From Linepithema humile (taxonomy: Eukaryota; Arthropoda; Insecta; Hymenoptera; Formicidae), in NCBI RefSeq assembly GCF_040581485.1, contig NC_090132.1:9001001-9065000 (forward strand): 64,000 nt of DNA, given 5' to 3'. Position numbers and translations under genes: made by a program. The notes beneath the pieces are model-generated. The model was not told the DNA's origin. It worked only from the letters and a program-made list of their open reading frames with translations, and did not search any database. This document shows, piece after piece, positions 12,501-23,474 of this stretch (its first letter is position 1; every line of letters starts with the position of its first letter).

Positions 12501-15304
12501 AGCGGGGAAACTCTATGAAAACAACTGCGTCCTCGTTCGCCGTCGAGAGGATTTGATGAAATATTTTGGAATAAAACTGGGATGCAATATAATGCTAAAA
12601 TGTGTCACTAAAATTACTCCGTCTCCCGGTAAATTGTAGCGCGGCCTACACCCGCCGCGCCAGGATCCTCGCCAAAGGCGCGTGCTCCAATTCCATTAAA
12701 GCGATACCCGCGTACCGAAAAGTAAGGAAAAACCAAGGGCCGAAAAGAAGGGGGGAGTCGAAAGGGTGGAGGGGTCCACGAGTGCGGAACACTAAATTAT
12801 CGATCCACTTAGCGCCACCGGTACTTTAATTATTAAACGCGTCTACGAGCTCTGCCGCAATTTCATTCGATATCAGCGAGTCATATTATTATACCATTTG
12901 CTGCCGTTGCCCGGGCCGTCCACCCGCGCCCTCCCGGCCGCCCTGGCAAATGTAATTTGCCCGAGAGCGTCCTAAAGTCGTAATGTCATTAGCCACGGTA
13001 CAGCTCTTTTCTGGCATTCGTGGCCCACGGGCATTCAAATATTTGGACCCGTACACAGCGTACGTGCGTGTCCGCCGCGCGCAAGCCACGCTTCGGGACG
13101 CTCCATTCTACGATATTCTAACGACCGACTGCACCGCATGCATCTCCGATAACGCTGTTACGTAGCGGTGCGCGCCGGAACGCGGACACGTGTGCGAATT
13201 TGCGCGATTCGGTTGTATTCGATGTGGTGCCCTTCCTTTCTTTTTTTTTTTTATTTTTTTAAAACAGGCAATTCACAGTGCTCTCGACGAAGGAGCTTTA
13301 ACTTATGCCGCCGAATCGCGTTTAAGCGCGTGACCTGGAGCGGTAATGCGAGCCGGAGGAAACCTCGAACACTTTTTCTCAGCCGCGCACGGAAGCGATA
13401 ATACTCGGGGACGCTGTTAATATTTTTCGCCGCCGAATATATTCTTTCTCTCTCCTCCTCTCTCCTCCTCTCGGCGCGCCGGCACGACACTTTCGGCGTC
13501 GCCGTTGTTATCGCGACTGTAGGAAAGATTCGCGCGGTCGGTGTGGATCATCGTGATAAAGGTGTTCACGGCGCTGATACGGATACGCACTTAACGGCGG
13601 CGATACCGACTTTAGATACTTTAATTTACGACATTGAGAAAACGAGAAACCAGAAAGAATACGCTGAAACTCTTGCAACTCTGGCGTTCACTCCGCGAAA
13701 AATCATTTCATTTCGCTGTACAGCAGATTTTTTTAAATATACTGCGAATTTTCCATATAAATACGCAAACTAATTCCAAACATCACATATAGGCATTGCG
13801 CACATTATGACGTACGTTTATCCATACTCCATGCTTATATATTAATGATTTGATTAATAACCAAGTATGCAACTGCTTATATATTTTGTAAGACTCGCAG
13901 GAATCCTTCGCTTGTTCCATTCTTGCTGCCTCATAATCCAAATTGCATGACGTATGTGTCGCCGACTCTTTGCGTTTTATTCCCATATACACCACCGACG
14001 CCGTACCGGCGGCGTTCCCGTTTTCTGCGCGATAGGAATTACGCGATAAATTATTCCGCGCCGTACTTATCTTTCCTTTCTCTTCCCCCTTTTTTTTTTG
14101 TCTTCCTCTCGAATTACTGTCGTCGTTACTCAAGCCGACCGCAATCGCAAATCTGCGAAATAATCAAAAAGTGCAGCGGCACGTATTTTATTGGGGCTCG
14201 GTGGAACGACTGCGACAAGAATTACTTCCTTTTTTTTCACGGAAAATAAACCAAAGCGGCGCGGAACGCAAATCTATCACGGGCGAATGTAGAATATCCG
14301 AGAAACTAGAACGTATATATGTTTCCCAGCTCGCCTAATATTATCGCATATTATAATTGAATTTGAAATCTACTTAACATGCATGAAACAATGTAGATTC
14401 GGCTATCGCCGATGCGATATCGATTGTGCGAAAATCTATTATCCGGGTTATCGATCGGCGAATTATGCCAATGCGCGATTATTCCTTTGTGCCAATACCC
14501 GAAATCTTTTGCCCTAATGTATCTCACCATCGCCATATCGATTGATCAAAATATTGAAAGGAGATAATCTCGACAACGATATTAATTACATGTCCAATGT
14601 GACTGCACGCATCGCGTATTACCAATCAATAATCTTTGCTGTTTCACGATCGGAATGGGAATTTTACAGGATTAATATAACGCGATTCGATTGTCCTTTT
14701 TTTTTTTTTATAAAACAAACGTGTTTATTTTCATGAATCTTTGCTGAAATGGAAAGTGGCAATTAATTTAATACATATTTAACAGATTGTGAATATATAA
14801 TGCGTGATCCGATGAGCGTATTTACAATAATACAATACAGTTAGAATTACACTCCTAAACGCGCAATTATAGTTAAGACGTATTCACGACCAGTAACATA
14901 CGCAGCGCTGGTCTTCGGTGTGCTCGGAAATGTGCATGAGTATTTACAAAAATTAGATACAATATTTACAGAGAGTTTTTTCACTTACGGACTAATAAGC
15001 GTTATGCGACCGTTACTTTATCAAGACAGTCGTGAATCTTTAGGAACAAGCTCTCACGAGACGTCTGTCTTTTCCTTTTGTCACTTAATATCTGACGATC
15101 TTTTCTCATCACGAGCGATTGACGAACGAACGACGGGAATGGCGAAAAGGGATGCGCCTCGAGCCCCAAAGAAATGTCAGTGCGCGAGGAACTTTGTTCG
15201 TAAGAGATTTTGATTAATAAAAAAAAGAAAATTGCATTCGAGCTAACTTTATTTTAGCCGTCTCGTTGAAAATTATCGCGAGTACTTAACGAAATTTGAA
15301 TGGA

Positions 15305-15326
15305 TTTTTTTTTTTTTTTTTTTTTT
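15305..15326. repeat. Poly(T) tract
   Basis: A run of 22 T in AT-rich DNA downstream of the Toll gene. No retroposon body is recognisable beside it. Confidence 0.9.
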
Positions 15327-15735
15327 AAGTCTATATGAAAATGGTTTCTGCAATATTTCGATTTTCCCATTTCAAAATAAAATGGATGATCAAAAAAGCG
15401 ATGAAATACAATATTCGTATATACACATATATATCACTTTGCTTACGCATTGTTATTCGAGCATCGAAAAAAAAAAAGATATAAATATTCGCAATTAAGT
15501 TGTCAAACGCATAATACAGTTATATCGCTAATAAAGTAATAAAGTATCACGTGTATGATATAAAATAAATGCATCCGTTCAAATATTTAAAATAAATATC
15601 TATACAGAACACTTCTCTCTTTCATTCTCGCTCTCTCTTTTATCTTTCATAACGCCATGATAATTATTGTTATAATTGTTTCGTACACGCCGCTCACTAT
15701 GAAAAAAATACTAGAACCAAAAATTACCAAAATAA

Positions 15736-15741
15736 TTTAAT
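15736..15741 (-). terminator. Possible poly(A) signal for the Toll transcript
   Basis: This is TTTAAT on the plus strand, so ATTAAA on the minus strand, about 1.1 kb past the Toll stop codon. I found no AATAAA nearer the stop on that strand, so a 3' UTR of roughly 1.1 kb would fit. The assignment rests only on the hexamer and its position. Confidence 0.2.
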
Positions 15742-16832
15742 TAATATTCGCGAAATGATCGCGTATGGAACATCATAGCATCGGCTGCTATATTTAGATA
15801 TTATCATCATTATTCATCGTTCGTCGTATGCATTCAAAACATAAATAACCATATTGATGAATTCGCTGACAGTTATGCCAGTTAATGCAAATTGAAACAG
15901 CGCGACTCTAAATCAAGAGACCTCGTTTATGAAAGGGATCAAAACATTTGAATTAGAGATCCATCGATCGCAATGAAGCAACCAGTAAAATTCGCCTAAT
16001 TGCTTCGTTTGTAACCTACTTTTCAGGCTCGATGATTGACCATCATTTAGCGTGGCGAATAAATTAACCGATGTAGAGATACACGAAGAAGAAGTTTCGT
16101 AAAAATTAAAGAGCGTGAAAACCACATATATACAAGATTATAAATTAATATAAATCCTCGGTTACACTTCACAAAGCGACGTCTCGCTTGTCAAACAAAA
16201 ACTCGCGCACAAATTTAGAATCAATTCTTCTCGCGGCTCTCGTGTTACTATGCGCGAAATCTGAAACGAGAGAAAAGCAGTTCTCGGAATTCACGTCTGA
16301 TAAATTCGAAACAATAAGCATTTGATCATTCGGAAGAACATTATGCAACGGTGTGAAAAAGGAGATATCAGAAAGAAACAAAGTCCGACGATCGCATTCG
16401 AAAAGGGAAAAAAAAGGAAAATGATTTCAAGCCACGTTAAAGTCTATCGTCGTACATTGATAATAAGCGCAAGGCATTGATTTTCGTACGTATGTAATAC
16501 TACGCGCGTGTGATGCGTTCGGACGCGCGGAAGTGATTCACGGGGCGGGAGGGCGATCGACCTCGAAAGTGGAAGAGCTGAAGCGCCTCAGTCGGGGGGG
16601 GGGGGATGTGTCGCGAGCACCGGGGAAATACTGTACAAGTGTAACCGCGTCGTCCTGAAGCGAAGAAATTTTGCTTACATCTCGATGGCGAAGGAACGCC
16701 AGGCGATCGCGTCTACCGGAAGCGAAGACGACCGGAAGAAGTCAAAGGTAGATGGGAGAAGGAGAGGGGAAAGTCGGTCGGTCGGTCGGTCTATCTTCTG
16801 CCGGATCGAAGCACGATCGCCGCCCTTCTGCG

Positions 16833-19800
16833 CTAGACGAAGTAAGTACGCGGATTGCCCGGATGCGCGGCGGCGAGGACTTCCCCGGGCGGCGCGGTGG
16901 GCACCGGCGGTTCCGGTATGGTGCTGTAGAGATGGCTGCCCCTGGAGGACAGACTGGCCGGGCGGCCGTTACCGACGTGCAGCGCGCTGTAGCCATGCTG
17001 ATGCGGATGGTGCGGGTGCGGGTGCTGGTGGTGCTGATGCTCCGCGCCGCTGTCCTCGTCCTCGGTCCGGCTGGACGCCGAGCTGACGTAGGTAGATTGC
17101 GTGGGTGTAGGCGTGGGCGCGTGATGCACCGGTGCGACCAAAACACCATTGGGCTTGGTCCACACGTCCACCGCGGCAGACGGCGCCGCGGTGTACCGCG
17201 TCGGCGTGCGGTTGCGGTCGTTGACCTTCTTGCTGTCACGCCGCTTGTCAACCGAGTCCGGCATCGCGAATCTCAGCTTCTCCCAGAACCTTTTCTCGCC
17301 CCAGACCACCACCGTGCACGTTTGCAGCAGCAGCTGGAGTTCCGGGTCCCGGGTGGGCGTCTCAGTGGCCAGCAGCAGCACGATGCGACGTTTCCGCGAG
17401 GTTGGCCTGATGTTTTCGAGCGCGGTCCTCAAGGCGGCGCGGAATTCCACGTGCTGCCACTCGTTCGCCAGGAACACCGGCGAGAAAATGATGACGATGC
17501 GTTTGGCGGCGGCCGCAGCCGGCGGCAGGGCTTCTTGCGGCCTCGCCGGTGGCAGATCGCGCCAGTGCAAGCACAGCGCCAAGCCGGCTTGTTCCAATTC
17601 GGCCGCGAGGAACCTGGAGACGAAATCCTCGTCGCTCTCGCTGTAGACGATGTAGCCGTCGTATAGTCTGTCTCTTTCCTCGTCGGGCGGCGTTGCCATC
17701 TTGCCGAGTCGTAGACCGTAGCGCGCGTGAGCCCAGAGGCGGACGTCTTGCCGGAAAGCGAAGGCCAGGGCGACGATGAGACAAATGGCGATCACAGCCA
17801 CCAAGGCGCCGGCGAGGAGAGGTACAAAGTTGCCGCCGAGCAACGGAATCTCCTGAATGCCACGACTCACCGCTTCCGTGGACGGATCGCCGCATCGCTC
17901 CATCGCTTGTGCGAGCGTCTCGATGCCGTCGCGGCAATACATTTTTTCAGGATCGCCGCGATGCTCCGCGAGCCAGGCGCGAAGCCGGGCGGCGTTCACG
18001 CATTCGCAGCTCCAGGCGTTACCCTCCAGTGCGACTTTGGTGCTGTCGCCACTCGGCAGCACCTCCCACGGCCGGAAGTCGACGATGCGATTGCTGTCCA
18101 ATCGCAGCACCTCGAGTTTCCGCATCTTCTTGAACGTCGTGTTTCCCACGGTGGCGATGGCGTTGTGATCCAGGTACAGTTCCGACATGCGTTCCAGCTG
18201 ATCGAACTCGAAGCCGCGGAGCTCCCGCAGCGCGTTGTCCTCGAGATGGAGGACGCGCAGGGCGCCGACGCCGTTGAACGTGCGATTGTGTATCGCGGCG
18301 ATGCCGCTGTTGTTGAGATACAGCACCTCGAGACGACGTTTGCCGATGAATACGTGGCTGCCCAGATCACCCAGCTCGTTGCCGTCCAAATAAATCTCCG
18401 TCGCGTCCATCGGTATCCGCTCGGGCACGTGTTTGTATCCGGCGTTCGAGCAGTCGACGACGTTGCTGGACCAGCTGTCATCGTGGTAGCACGAGCAATT
18501 GTCCGGGCACGTCATCTCGCAGTCGCACGCGTCGAAGTCGCAGCAATGGCAGAGCGCGAAGCAGTGCGCGTCGTATCGGCAGAGAAAGTCCTTCGGTTTC
18601 AAGGACAGCAGCGGACGGCGCGGCGCGGCGCGGATGTGCACCATGTCGCACGTGACCTCGTCGAGGTCCATGACGCGCGGATGCTGACGCTGGCGTGCCA
18701 TCTCGTTGATTCGCGGCAGCCACTCCATGCCGCAATCGCAGAGAATGGGATTGTTGCCGATATAAAACTCCGGAAGCTGCCTGTCGTCCGGCATCGCTTG
18801 CAGCGCGAGAGCGTTCACGTCGAGATTCCTGATTTTGTTGTCGTGCAGCGTCACTTTCTTCAGATTGTTTTTCTGCATAAACGTGCCGGTCGCGACGCGC
18901 TTTATCTTGTTGTTGTTGAGAAAGACCGTCTCCACCGAATCCGGCATACTGTTCTCCGTGATCTCGGTGAGAAGATTGTAACTGGCGTCCAGAGTCTTGA
19001 TTTCCATGTGATTGCGCATGCTGTAGTAATCGCCGAGCTCGCTCAGTTGATTCGCGTGTATATCCAACCAGTCTATGCTGCGCGGTAGATGGCTGTAGTC
19101 GAACCACAGCAGTTTATTATTCGACACATTCAGCCAGGCGAGAGCTTCGAGATTCGTGAAGAGGCTGCGGATCTCCGTCAATTGATTGCCGTCCAGCCTT
19201 ATCACCTGCAGCACCGTATTACTCGCGAAAGCGCTTTGTTCCACGTGACGGATAAAATTGTCCGCGAGATTAAGCACTTGCAACGACGGCAGTGACGCGA
19301 ACGCTTCGCGCGACACATTTTCCAGTTTATTGTCCACTAAACGCAGCCCGTAGAGCTCGTTCAGGCCGGCGAACGACTCGTTGTCGATCTGCGTCACCTG
19401 GTTGCTGCCGAGATCGAGAGTCTTGAGCGTGGACAGCAACCGCACCGCGTAAGGTACTTCCGTCAGGGAGTTGGTGCAGAGAGAGAGATCCTGCAGGTTC
19501 GTGAAATTGGTGAAGACGTGCCTGTGCAGAATGCGCAGCTTGTTGCTGTCGAGAAAGAGCTGTCGGACCGCATCGAGGCCAATCGTGTGCGCCGGATCGA
19601 ATCTGGCGATCCTGTTGTGCGACAGCGTGAGGGTATGCAGGTTGGTGAGCGAGGCGAAGCAGCCGTCGACCAGCGTGTCGATATTGTTGTGCTCGAGCCT
19701 GAGAATCTGCAGGTTGTACAGACCCTTGAAGACGTACGCGTCGATCTTGGTCAGGGCGTTGAAGGACAGGTCGAGGATGATGAGGTTGACCAGCCGCGAG

Positions 19801-20810
19801 AAGGTATCCCGATTCACCCAATGACTGGTGAGTTCGTTGACGCTGAGATCCAACAGTTCCAATTGCTCGAGGCTGTCCAACAGTCCGGGCGCTAACACGG
19901 TGAGGGAATTATTACTGAGCACCAGCTCCTGCAAGCCTTTGGTTTTTGAAAACATTTCGGGTGGCAGTGCGACGAGTCTGTTGCTAGACACGTTTAGAAC
20001 ACGCAGGTTCGTAAGACCGGCCAGCGCGTGGTCGCCGACGGCGGCGATCACGTTCTCCTGCACCTTCAGCACGCTCAGACTGTGCAGGCTGCTGAGAGCC
20101 TGATCGGGCAAGGCACTGAGGTCGTTATCACTGATATCGAGAATTTCGAGACCAACGAGCGTGCAGGGATCAGACCATTCGGCGAAGCCGAGCTGCACGA
20201 TGTCCTGTAACTTGTTGCGCGTGAGATTCAGGCTCGTGAGACCGCGCACCGGGCAGAGCAGATCCGACGGCAACGTCCACAGATTGTTGTCGGCGAGATC
20301 GAGATGCTGCAGATTCATTAAGCCGTGAAGCGCCTCGCGATGCAGCTCCAGCGTCATGGTGGACCAGTCGCCGTTGTGCGTACGCAGGGACAGAGAGCGG
20401 AGATTGTGCAGCGAAGCGAACAGACCGCCTGATAAATGTCGGATCTTGCAGTAATCGACGCGCAGCTTGACGAGACGCGGCAGCGTCGAGAGAAAGCCGT
20501 GCCGATCCTCGAACTGGCTCTCGAAGAACAACACGTCGCTGCATTCGAATCCCAGCGATGTCACCGAATCCGCCTGTATCGCCGAGAGATTGCCGATCAG
20601 CACGGACGCGTTCGCGATCGTTCGGATTTTGCAGATCAGATCCTTCTCACTGTCCTCGTTGTCGTTTCTCCACTGGCAACCGCTCGGCGCCTCGAGACTC
20701 GTGATGCTGCGCCCGTGCACCGTGCAATAATCCAGAAGCAAGCACAAAACAACGATCGCCGACCGGATCGCCGGTCGCGACCACGACGCTACGCAACGAC
20801 GCGCCTCCAT
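16833..20810 (-). CDS. Long Toll-family receptor (LRR-TM-TIR), single exon, complete
   Basis: This encodes a 1325-residue type I membrane receptor of the insect long-Toll group (18-wheeler/Toll-7, Toll-6, Toll-8, Toll-10), which act in recognition at the cell surface, cell rearrangement, neural patterning and some immunity. Residues 1-33 form a signal peptide (core AIVVLCLLL). A long LRR array (about 40-690) ends in a capping CDCGMEWLP motif, followed by a cysteine cluster (about 744-774), a shorter second LRR block (about 791-920) with its own cysteine cap (CEC), a membrane segment (about 993-1020) and a TIR domain (about 1050-1189; box 1 YDGYIVYS, box 3 FWEKLRFAMPD). A 136-residue tail ends in RTYFV. 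Many N-glycosylation sequons lie in the ectodomain. The ATG at 20810 was chosen because it has A at -3 and G at +4 and opens directly on the signal peptide; the frame stays open upstream only to a GTG. One uninterrupted exon is usual for this group. Which paralogue it is stays open: 18w/Toll-7 or Toll-10 are my guesses. Confidence 0.95.
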   Translation of the reverse strand: MEARRCVASWSRPAIRSAIVVLCLLLDYCTVHGRSITSLEAPSGCQWRNDNEDSEKDLICKIRTIANASVLIGNLSAIQADSVTSLGFECSDVLFFESQFEDRHGFLSTLPRLVKLRVDYCKIRHLSGGLFASLHNLRSLSLRTHNGDWSTMTLELHREALHGLMNLQHLDLADNNLWTLPSDLLCPVRGLTSLNLTRNKLQDIVQLGFAEWSDPCTLVGLEILDISDNDLSALPDQALSSLHSLSVLKVQENVIAAVGDHALAGLTNLRVLNVSSNRLVALPPEMFSKTKGLQELVLSNNSLTVLAPGLLDSLEQLELLDLSVNELTSHWVNRDTFSRLVNLIILDLSFNALTKIDAYVFKGLYNLQILRLEHNNIDTLVDGCFASLTNLHTLTLSHNRIARFDPAHTIGLDAVRQLFLDSNKLRILHRHVFTNFTNLQDLSLCTNSLTEVPYAVRLLSTLKTLDLGSNQVTQIDNESFAGLNELYGLRLVDNKLENVSREAFASLPSLQVLNLADNFIRHVEQSAFASNTVLQVIRLDGNQLTEIRSLFTNLEALAWLNVSNNKLLWFDYSHLPRSIDWLDIHANQLSELGDYYSMRNHMEIKTLDASYNLLTEITENSMPDSVETVFLNNNKIKRVATGTFMQKNNLKKVTLHDNKIRNLDVNALALQAMPDDRQLPEFYIGNNPILCDCGMEWLPRINEMARQRQHPRVMDLDEVTCDMVHIRAAPRRPLLSLKPKDFLCRYDAHCFALCHCCDFDACDCEMTCPDNCSCYHDDSWSSNVVDCSNAGYKHVPERIPMDATEIYLDGNELGDLGSHVFIGKRRLEVLYLNNSGIAAIHNRTFNGVGALRVLHLEDNALRELRGFEFDQLERMSELYLDHNAIATVGNTTFKKMRKLEVLRLDSNRIVDFRPWEVLPSGDSTKVALEGNAWSCECVNAARLRAWLAEHRGDPEKMYCRDGIETLAQAMERCGDPSTEAVSRGIQEIPLLGGNFVPLLAGALVAVIAICLIVALAFAFRQDVRLWAHARYGLRLGKMATPPDEERDRLYDGYIVYSESDEDFVSRFLAAELEQAGLALCLHWRDLPPARPQEALPPAAAAAKRIVIIFSPVFLANEWQHVEFRAALRTALENIRPTSRKRRIVLLLATETPTRDPELQLLLQTCTVVVWGEKRFWEKLRFAMPDSVDKRRDSKKVNDRNRTPTRYTAAPSAAVDVWTKPNGVLVAPVHHAPTPTPTQSTYVSSASSRTEDEDSGAEHQHHQHPHPHHPHQHGYSALHVGNGRPASLSSRGSHLYSTIPEPPVPTAPPGEVLAAAHPGNPRTYFV
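16836..17243 (-). other. Low-complexity cytoplasmic tail of the Toll receptor
   Basis: The 136 residues after the TIR domain are low complexity: a basic stretch (DKRRDSKKVNDRNR), a Thr/Pro run, an acidic patch (RTEDEDSGAE), a His/Pro run (codons near 16995-17039), then HLYSTIPEPPVP (near 16890-16930) and the terminal RTYFV. From family knowledge, long Tolls carry extended tails with tyrosine motifs. That the YSTIPEPP segment is a docking site is inference. Confidence 0.7.
17244..17663 (-). other. TIR signalling domain of the Toll receptor
   Basis: This is the intracellular adaptor-binding domain. Box 1 (YDGYIVYSESDEDF) and box 3 (FWEKLRFAMPD) match the insect Toll pattern. Box 2 starts normally (LCLHWRD), but the following BB-loop and helix region reads LPPARPQEALPPAAAAAKR, rich in proline and alanine. 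The loop proline is kept, and the usual glycine after it is replaced by alanine. A lost or altered MyD88-type interaction is inference only. Confidence 0.85.
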
Positions 20811-20880
20811 TCTGGACGTTTCCGCAGACGCGCTCCTTGTGGCCGGAAGATACTCGTGGTCGAGAGAAACGGTCGTATCG

Positions 20881-20892
20881 TCACGCACTCAT
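20881..20892 (-). other. Three-codon upstream ORF before the Toll start
   Basis: On the minus strand the sequence ATGAGTGCGTGA begins 82 bases upstream of the Toll ATG and stops after three codons. If the 5' UTR includes it, it could lower initiation at the main start. Its transcription is not shown by the sequence. Confidence 0.35.
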
Positions 20893-21466
20893 AGCCGCGG
20901 CACTCGGTTTCAACTGTACACTTGGTTTCCACGACACGCCACGCGGCAGAACGCGCCGGAAGCACGCTTGATCGTACGATTCTCGCCGATTCTCGTTGCC
21001 GTCGGCCAAGACACACGACACACGACTCACACCGATCGACACAAAGCGACGGCCCTCGACCTCGTCGTCCGCGCGCGCGTATCGCCCGAGCGCCGATCGC
21101 TCATTCCAAACAAATAGCGCGGTGCAAAACCACCACCAACTACACACGTCCGTCCACACGGCGGCGAATATCCTCACTGCCGTGATTACGTGTTACCCGG
21201 GTGACGATGACGGCTGCGTCCCGGGAACGACGACATTCCACCGCGACGGTCGGAGTGCAACTGACTCGCGTTCTATCCACGATCACGGTGTACCCTGGCA
21301 TAACTGGCGGCGTGCGGTTGCCTTTCCCTACTACCAGCCTTCCCACCACCGTCGCGTTATCCCTACCATCCTGTAGGATTCCGCTTCCCCCCGACTGGCA
21401 CTGACACAGAGACACGGTGCTCGCTCGCGCACACGCTTCTCGGCAAACGTTGCATGCCACAGGCGG

Positions 21467-21494
21467 CTGCCTGCCTGCCTGCCTGCCTGCTTGC
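21467..21494. repeat. (CTGC)n tetranucleotide repeat
   Basis: About seven CTGC units in the CpG-rich block upstream of the Toll gene. If transcribed it would lie in the 5' UTR as (GCAG)n. Confidence 0.9.
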
Positions 21495-22112
21495 CTTCCT
21501 TCTCCCGCTCGTCCCGCTCGTCCTACCACGAAGATGCAACAAACCAGCTGACTGACAACGCTACTTACTAGATAAACACTAAACTGGTTCCTAGACGCAC
21601 CGGCACGCATTTATCAAGCGGCTTCTCTCTGCCGAACGAATGTTTTATCCCTCGTTACTTCGCGTGAGGATCTTTTCACCCTCGGGCGCGTACTGTCCTC
21701 GACATCGTCTAATAGGCTAACTGGAATTGTCCCACGGCGCCTGTCGACGCGAACTTTCATAAAATACAATTTCGTAAAATACAATGATAGCCTTGATTTG
21801 TTGTTTTTACATTGCGCTTTGAATTTTCGACGAGTTTCTTTTCAGCTCCCGAAAGCATTTGGGACCGGCGCAACGTTGCATGCCGAAAAGGATTTGCCGC
21901 GAACGTGAGCGGGTTTTCTGCGAAAAAGTTCGAAACAGATACGTTTGATACGGATATTTTCCAAGTTTTAGTTCAGACATGCCAGCTCGCATGCGTGAGC
22001 GCATTTGCTACGCATTCGATTGCCGAGCGCGATTAGATTGCGCGCGGATGCAGGATCAATATAGCATTGGCGACTAATTTGATGTCAAGCTTATTTAACG
22101 TGTCGCGATTTA

Positions 22113-22152
22113 ATAAAGCTGAAAGATGAGTGGATAAAGCTGAAAGATGAGT
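22113..22152. repeat. Two perfect 19-bp tandem copies
   Basis: ATAAAGCTGAAAGATGAGT occurs at 22113-22131 and again at 22134-22152, a 21-base period. There are no further copies nearby. This is probably a recent slippage or duplication. Confidence 0.9.
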
Positions 22153-23446
22153 AAGGATCGATATCGGTCAACTCTGTTTCCATCCGAATTAATATTTAAC
22201 AAAGCTGCGGTTTTATTAAAGTCTATCTGCTTTTTGTAGCTTCGCTTAATATTTAATATAAAAAAAATAGATGTGCCATTCATACGCTGATTCATACTTC
22301 CTAGCGCAGGGCAGCTACCCCTAAAAATGAGATCTTTAGCGACATCTGCGTTTTAGCTAGCGAACTGAAACAAGCTTTTAGATAATGATAGTACTTTTAC
22401 CTACATTTTAGTGCCCTATCTCTTGGTATTTTAAAGATTAGATACTATAAAGCTTAAAACTCGAGCGACTTTATGGAGACATGCTCCTAATAATTCTTCC
22501 ACTTTTTATATAATTTATTCTTATGTAACAGAATTTTTTTGTCGATACAATAATTGAAAATGTCTTAGAAAAATTGTTTAAACTTGTCAATTCTTGAGTC
22601 TCTTAATTCTCTAATTATTAGAATTTAAATTGGCAAATTTCTAATGTTAATAAATTGTTGCGTAAGATAATTCTGAAATCTTTATATATATATATATATG
22701 TACACAAATATATATTTTTTTATAATAATATATATATAACGTAGCAGTTAACGTATCATAATTCTCCAAACACATTCTCTTTGTTATATAAAAAATGATC
22801 TAGATAACAATTTGATTTGGATATGAAGAATCCAGGACATTTGGAGCAAGAAAAAATTCTTTAATTAAAGGATTAATATTGCTCCGCGCGGTGTGCACAA
22901 TACTAATTGCATATTCCTTAAACGTCTAACTTCTCCTTGAACTTATTCCGAGCGACGGCTACCCATCTGTCGCGGTAAGAGTGTATAAGATGATGAATCA
23001 CGCGAGTATACTAGATGAGCGCACGGGATTATAAATTCGAAGTCGTACCACGCGCGTACTCACGATGACGGATGGTGGCATTCATGGATTTAAACATACG
23101 GGGTTTCCACACTTCATTATGTATTTACGGCTTGTCAGCGTGATATCATTCCCGCGTCGTTTTCCCACCGAGGAACTAAACCGCTCCGCGTCGCAATTGG
23201 AATACTTTATCAGTGTGACTAAGTCGCACGGGACACTAACGGGGCATCAAGTGGTGGCGTCGCTGCGTATTTTCGTTTAGCGTGATCTAAGTGCGAGCGG
23301 CCGCTTGTGACCCAGCTGAATCTCTTTGGCCGCCGTGGTCGTCAGGGCGAGACGGCGGTATCGATTTTTTTTCGTAAAACGCAATTTACAAGATTACACC
23401 TTGAGCATAGTACGACACACGGCATACGCTGAGTAAAGCAACAACA

Positions 23447-23474
23447 ACACACACACACACACATACACACACAC
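23447..23474. repeat. (AC)n microsatellite
   Basis: This is an AC run with one T interruption (ACATACAC) in intergenic DNA. Confidence 0.9.

Larger units (their letters stand above)
7599..15735. other. No gene seen downstream of the Toll gene
   Basis: No frame resembles a known protein. CpG-rich patches occur near 9900-10350 and 12640-13560, and AT-rich stretches elsewhere. No tRNA-type A and B boxes at proper spacing were found. Confidence 0.6.
20811..21660 (-). promoter_or_regulatory. CpG-rich upstream block of the Toll gene, possible 5' UTR and promoter
   Basis: This block lies directly upstream of the Toll start codon, is rich in CpG over about 800 bases, and then drops into AT-rich DNA beyond about 21700. 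It contains a (CTGC)n tract and, on the minus strand, TCAGT initiator-like sequences at 21551-21555. I saw no TATA box or DPE at proper spacing. A three-codon upstream ORF lies at 20881-20892. The transcription start and any 5' UTR intron cannot be fixed from sequence alone. Confidence 0.3.

Noticed and set aside
17727..19088. Plus-strand open frame of about 450 codons opposite the Toll gene, with several shorter ones (16752-17666, 19518-19895)
   Set aside because: They are antisense shadows of the GC-biased, repeat-patterned Toll coding sequence; the translations show no domain and mirror LRR codon periodicity.
20811..20888. Extension of the Toll protein by 26 residues to the GTG at 20888
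   Set aside because: The extension needs a non-ATG start and would place a polar stretch before the signal peptide; the ATG at 20810 has a strong context.
21551..21555. Core promoter of the Toll gene at TCAGT
   Set aside because: There is no TATA box or DPE at the expected spacing, and TCAGT is too common to fix a start site.
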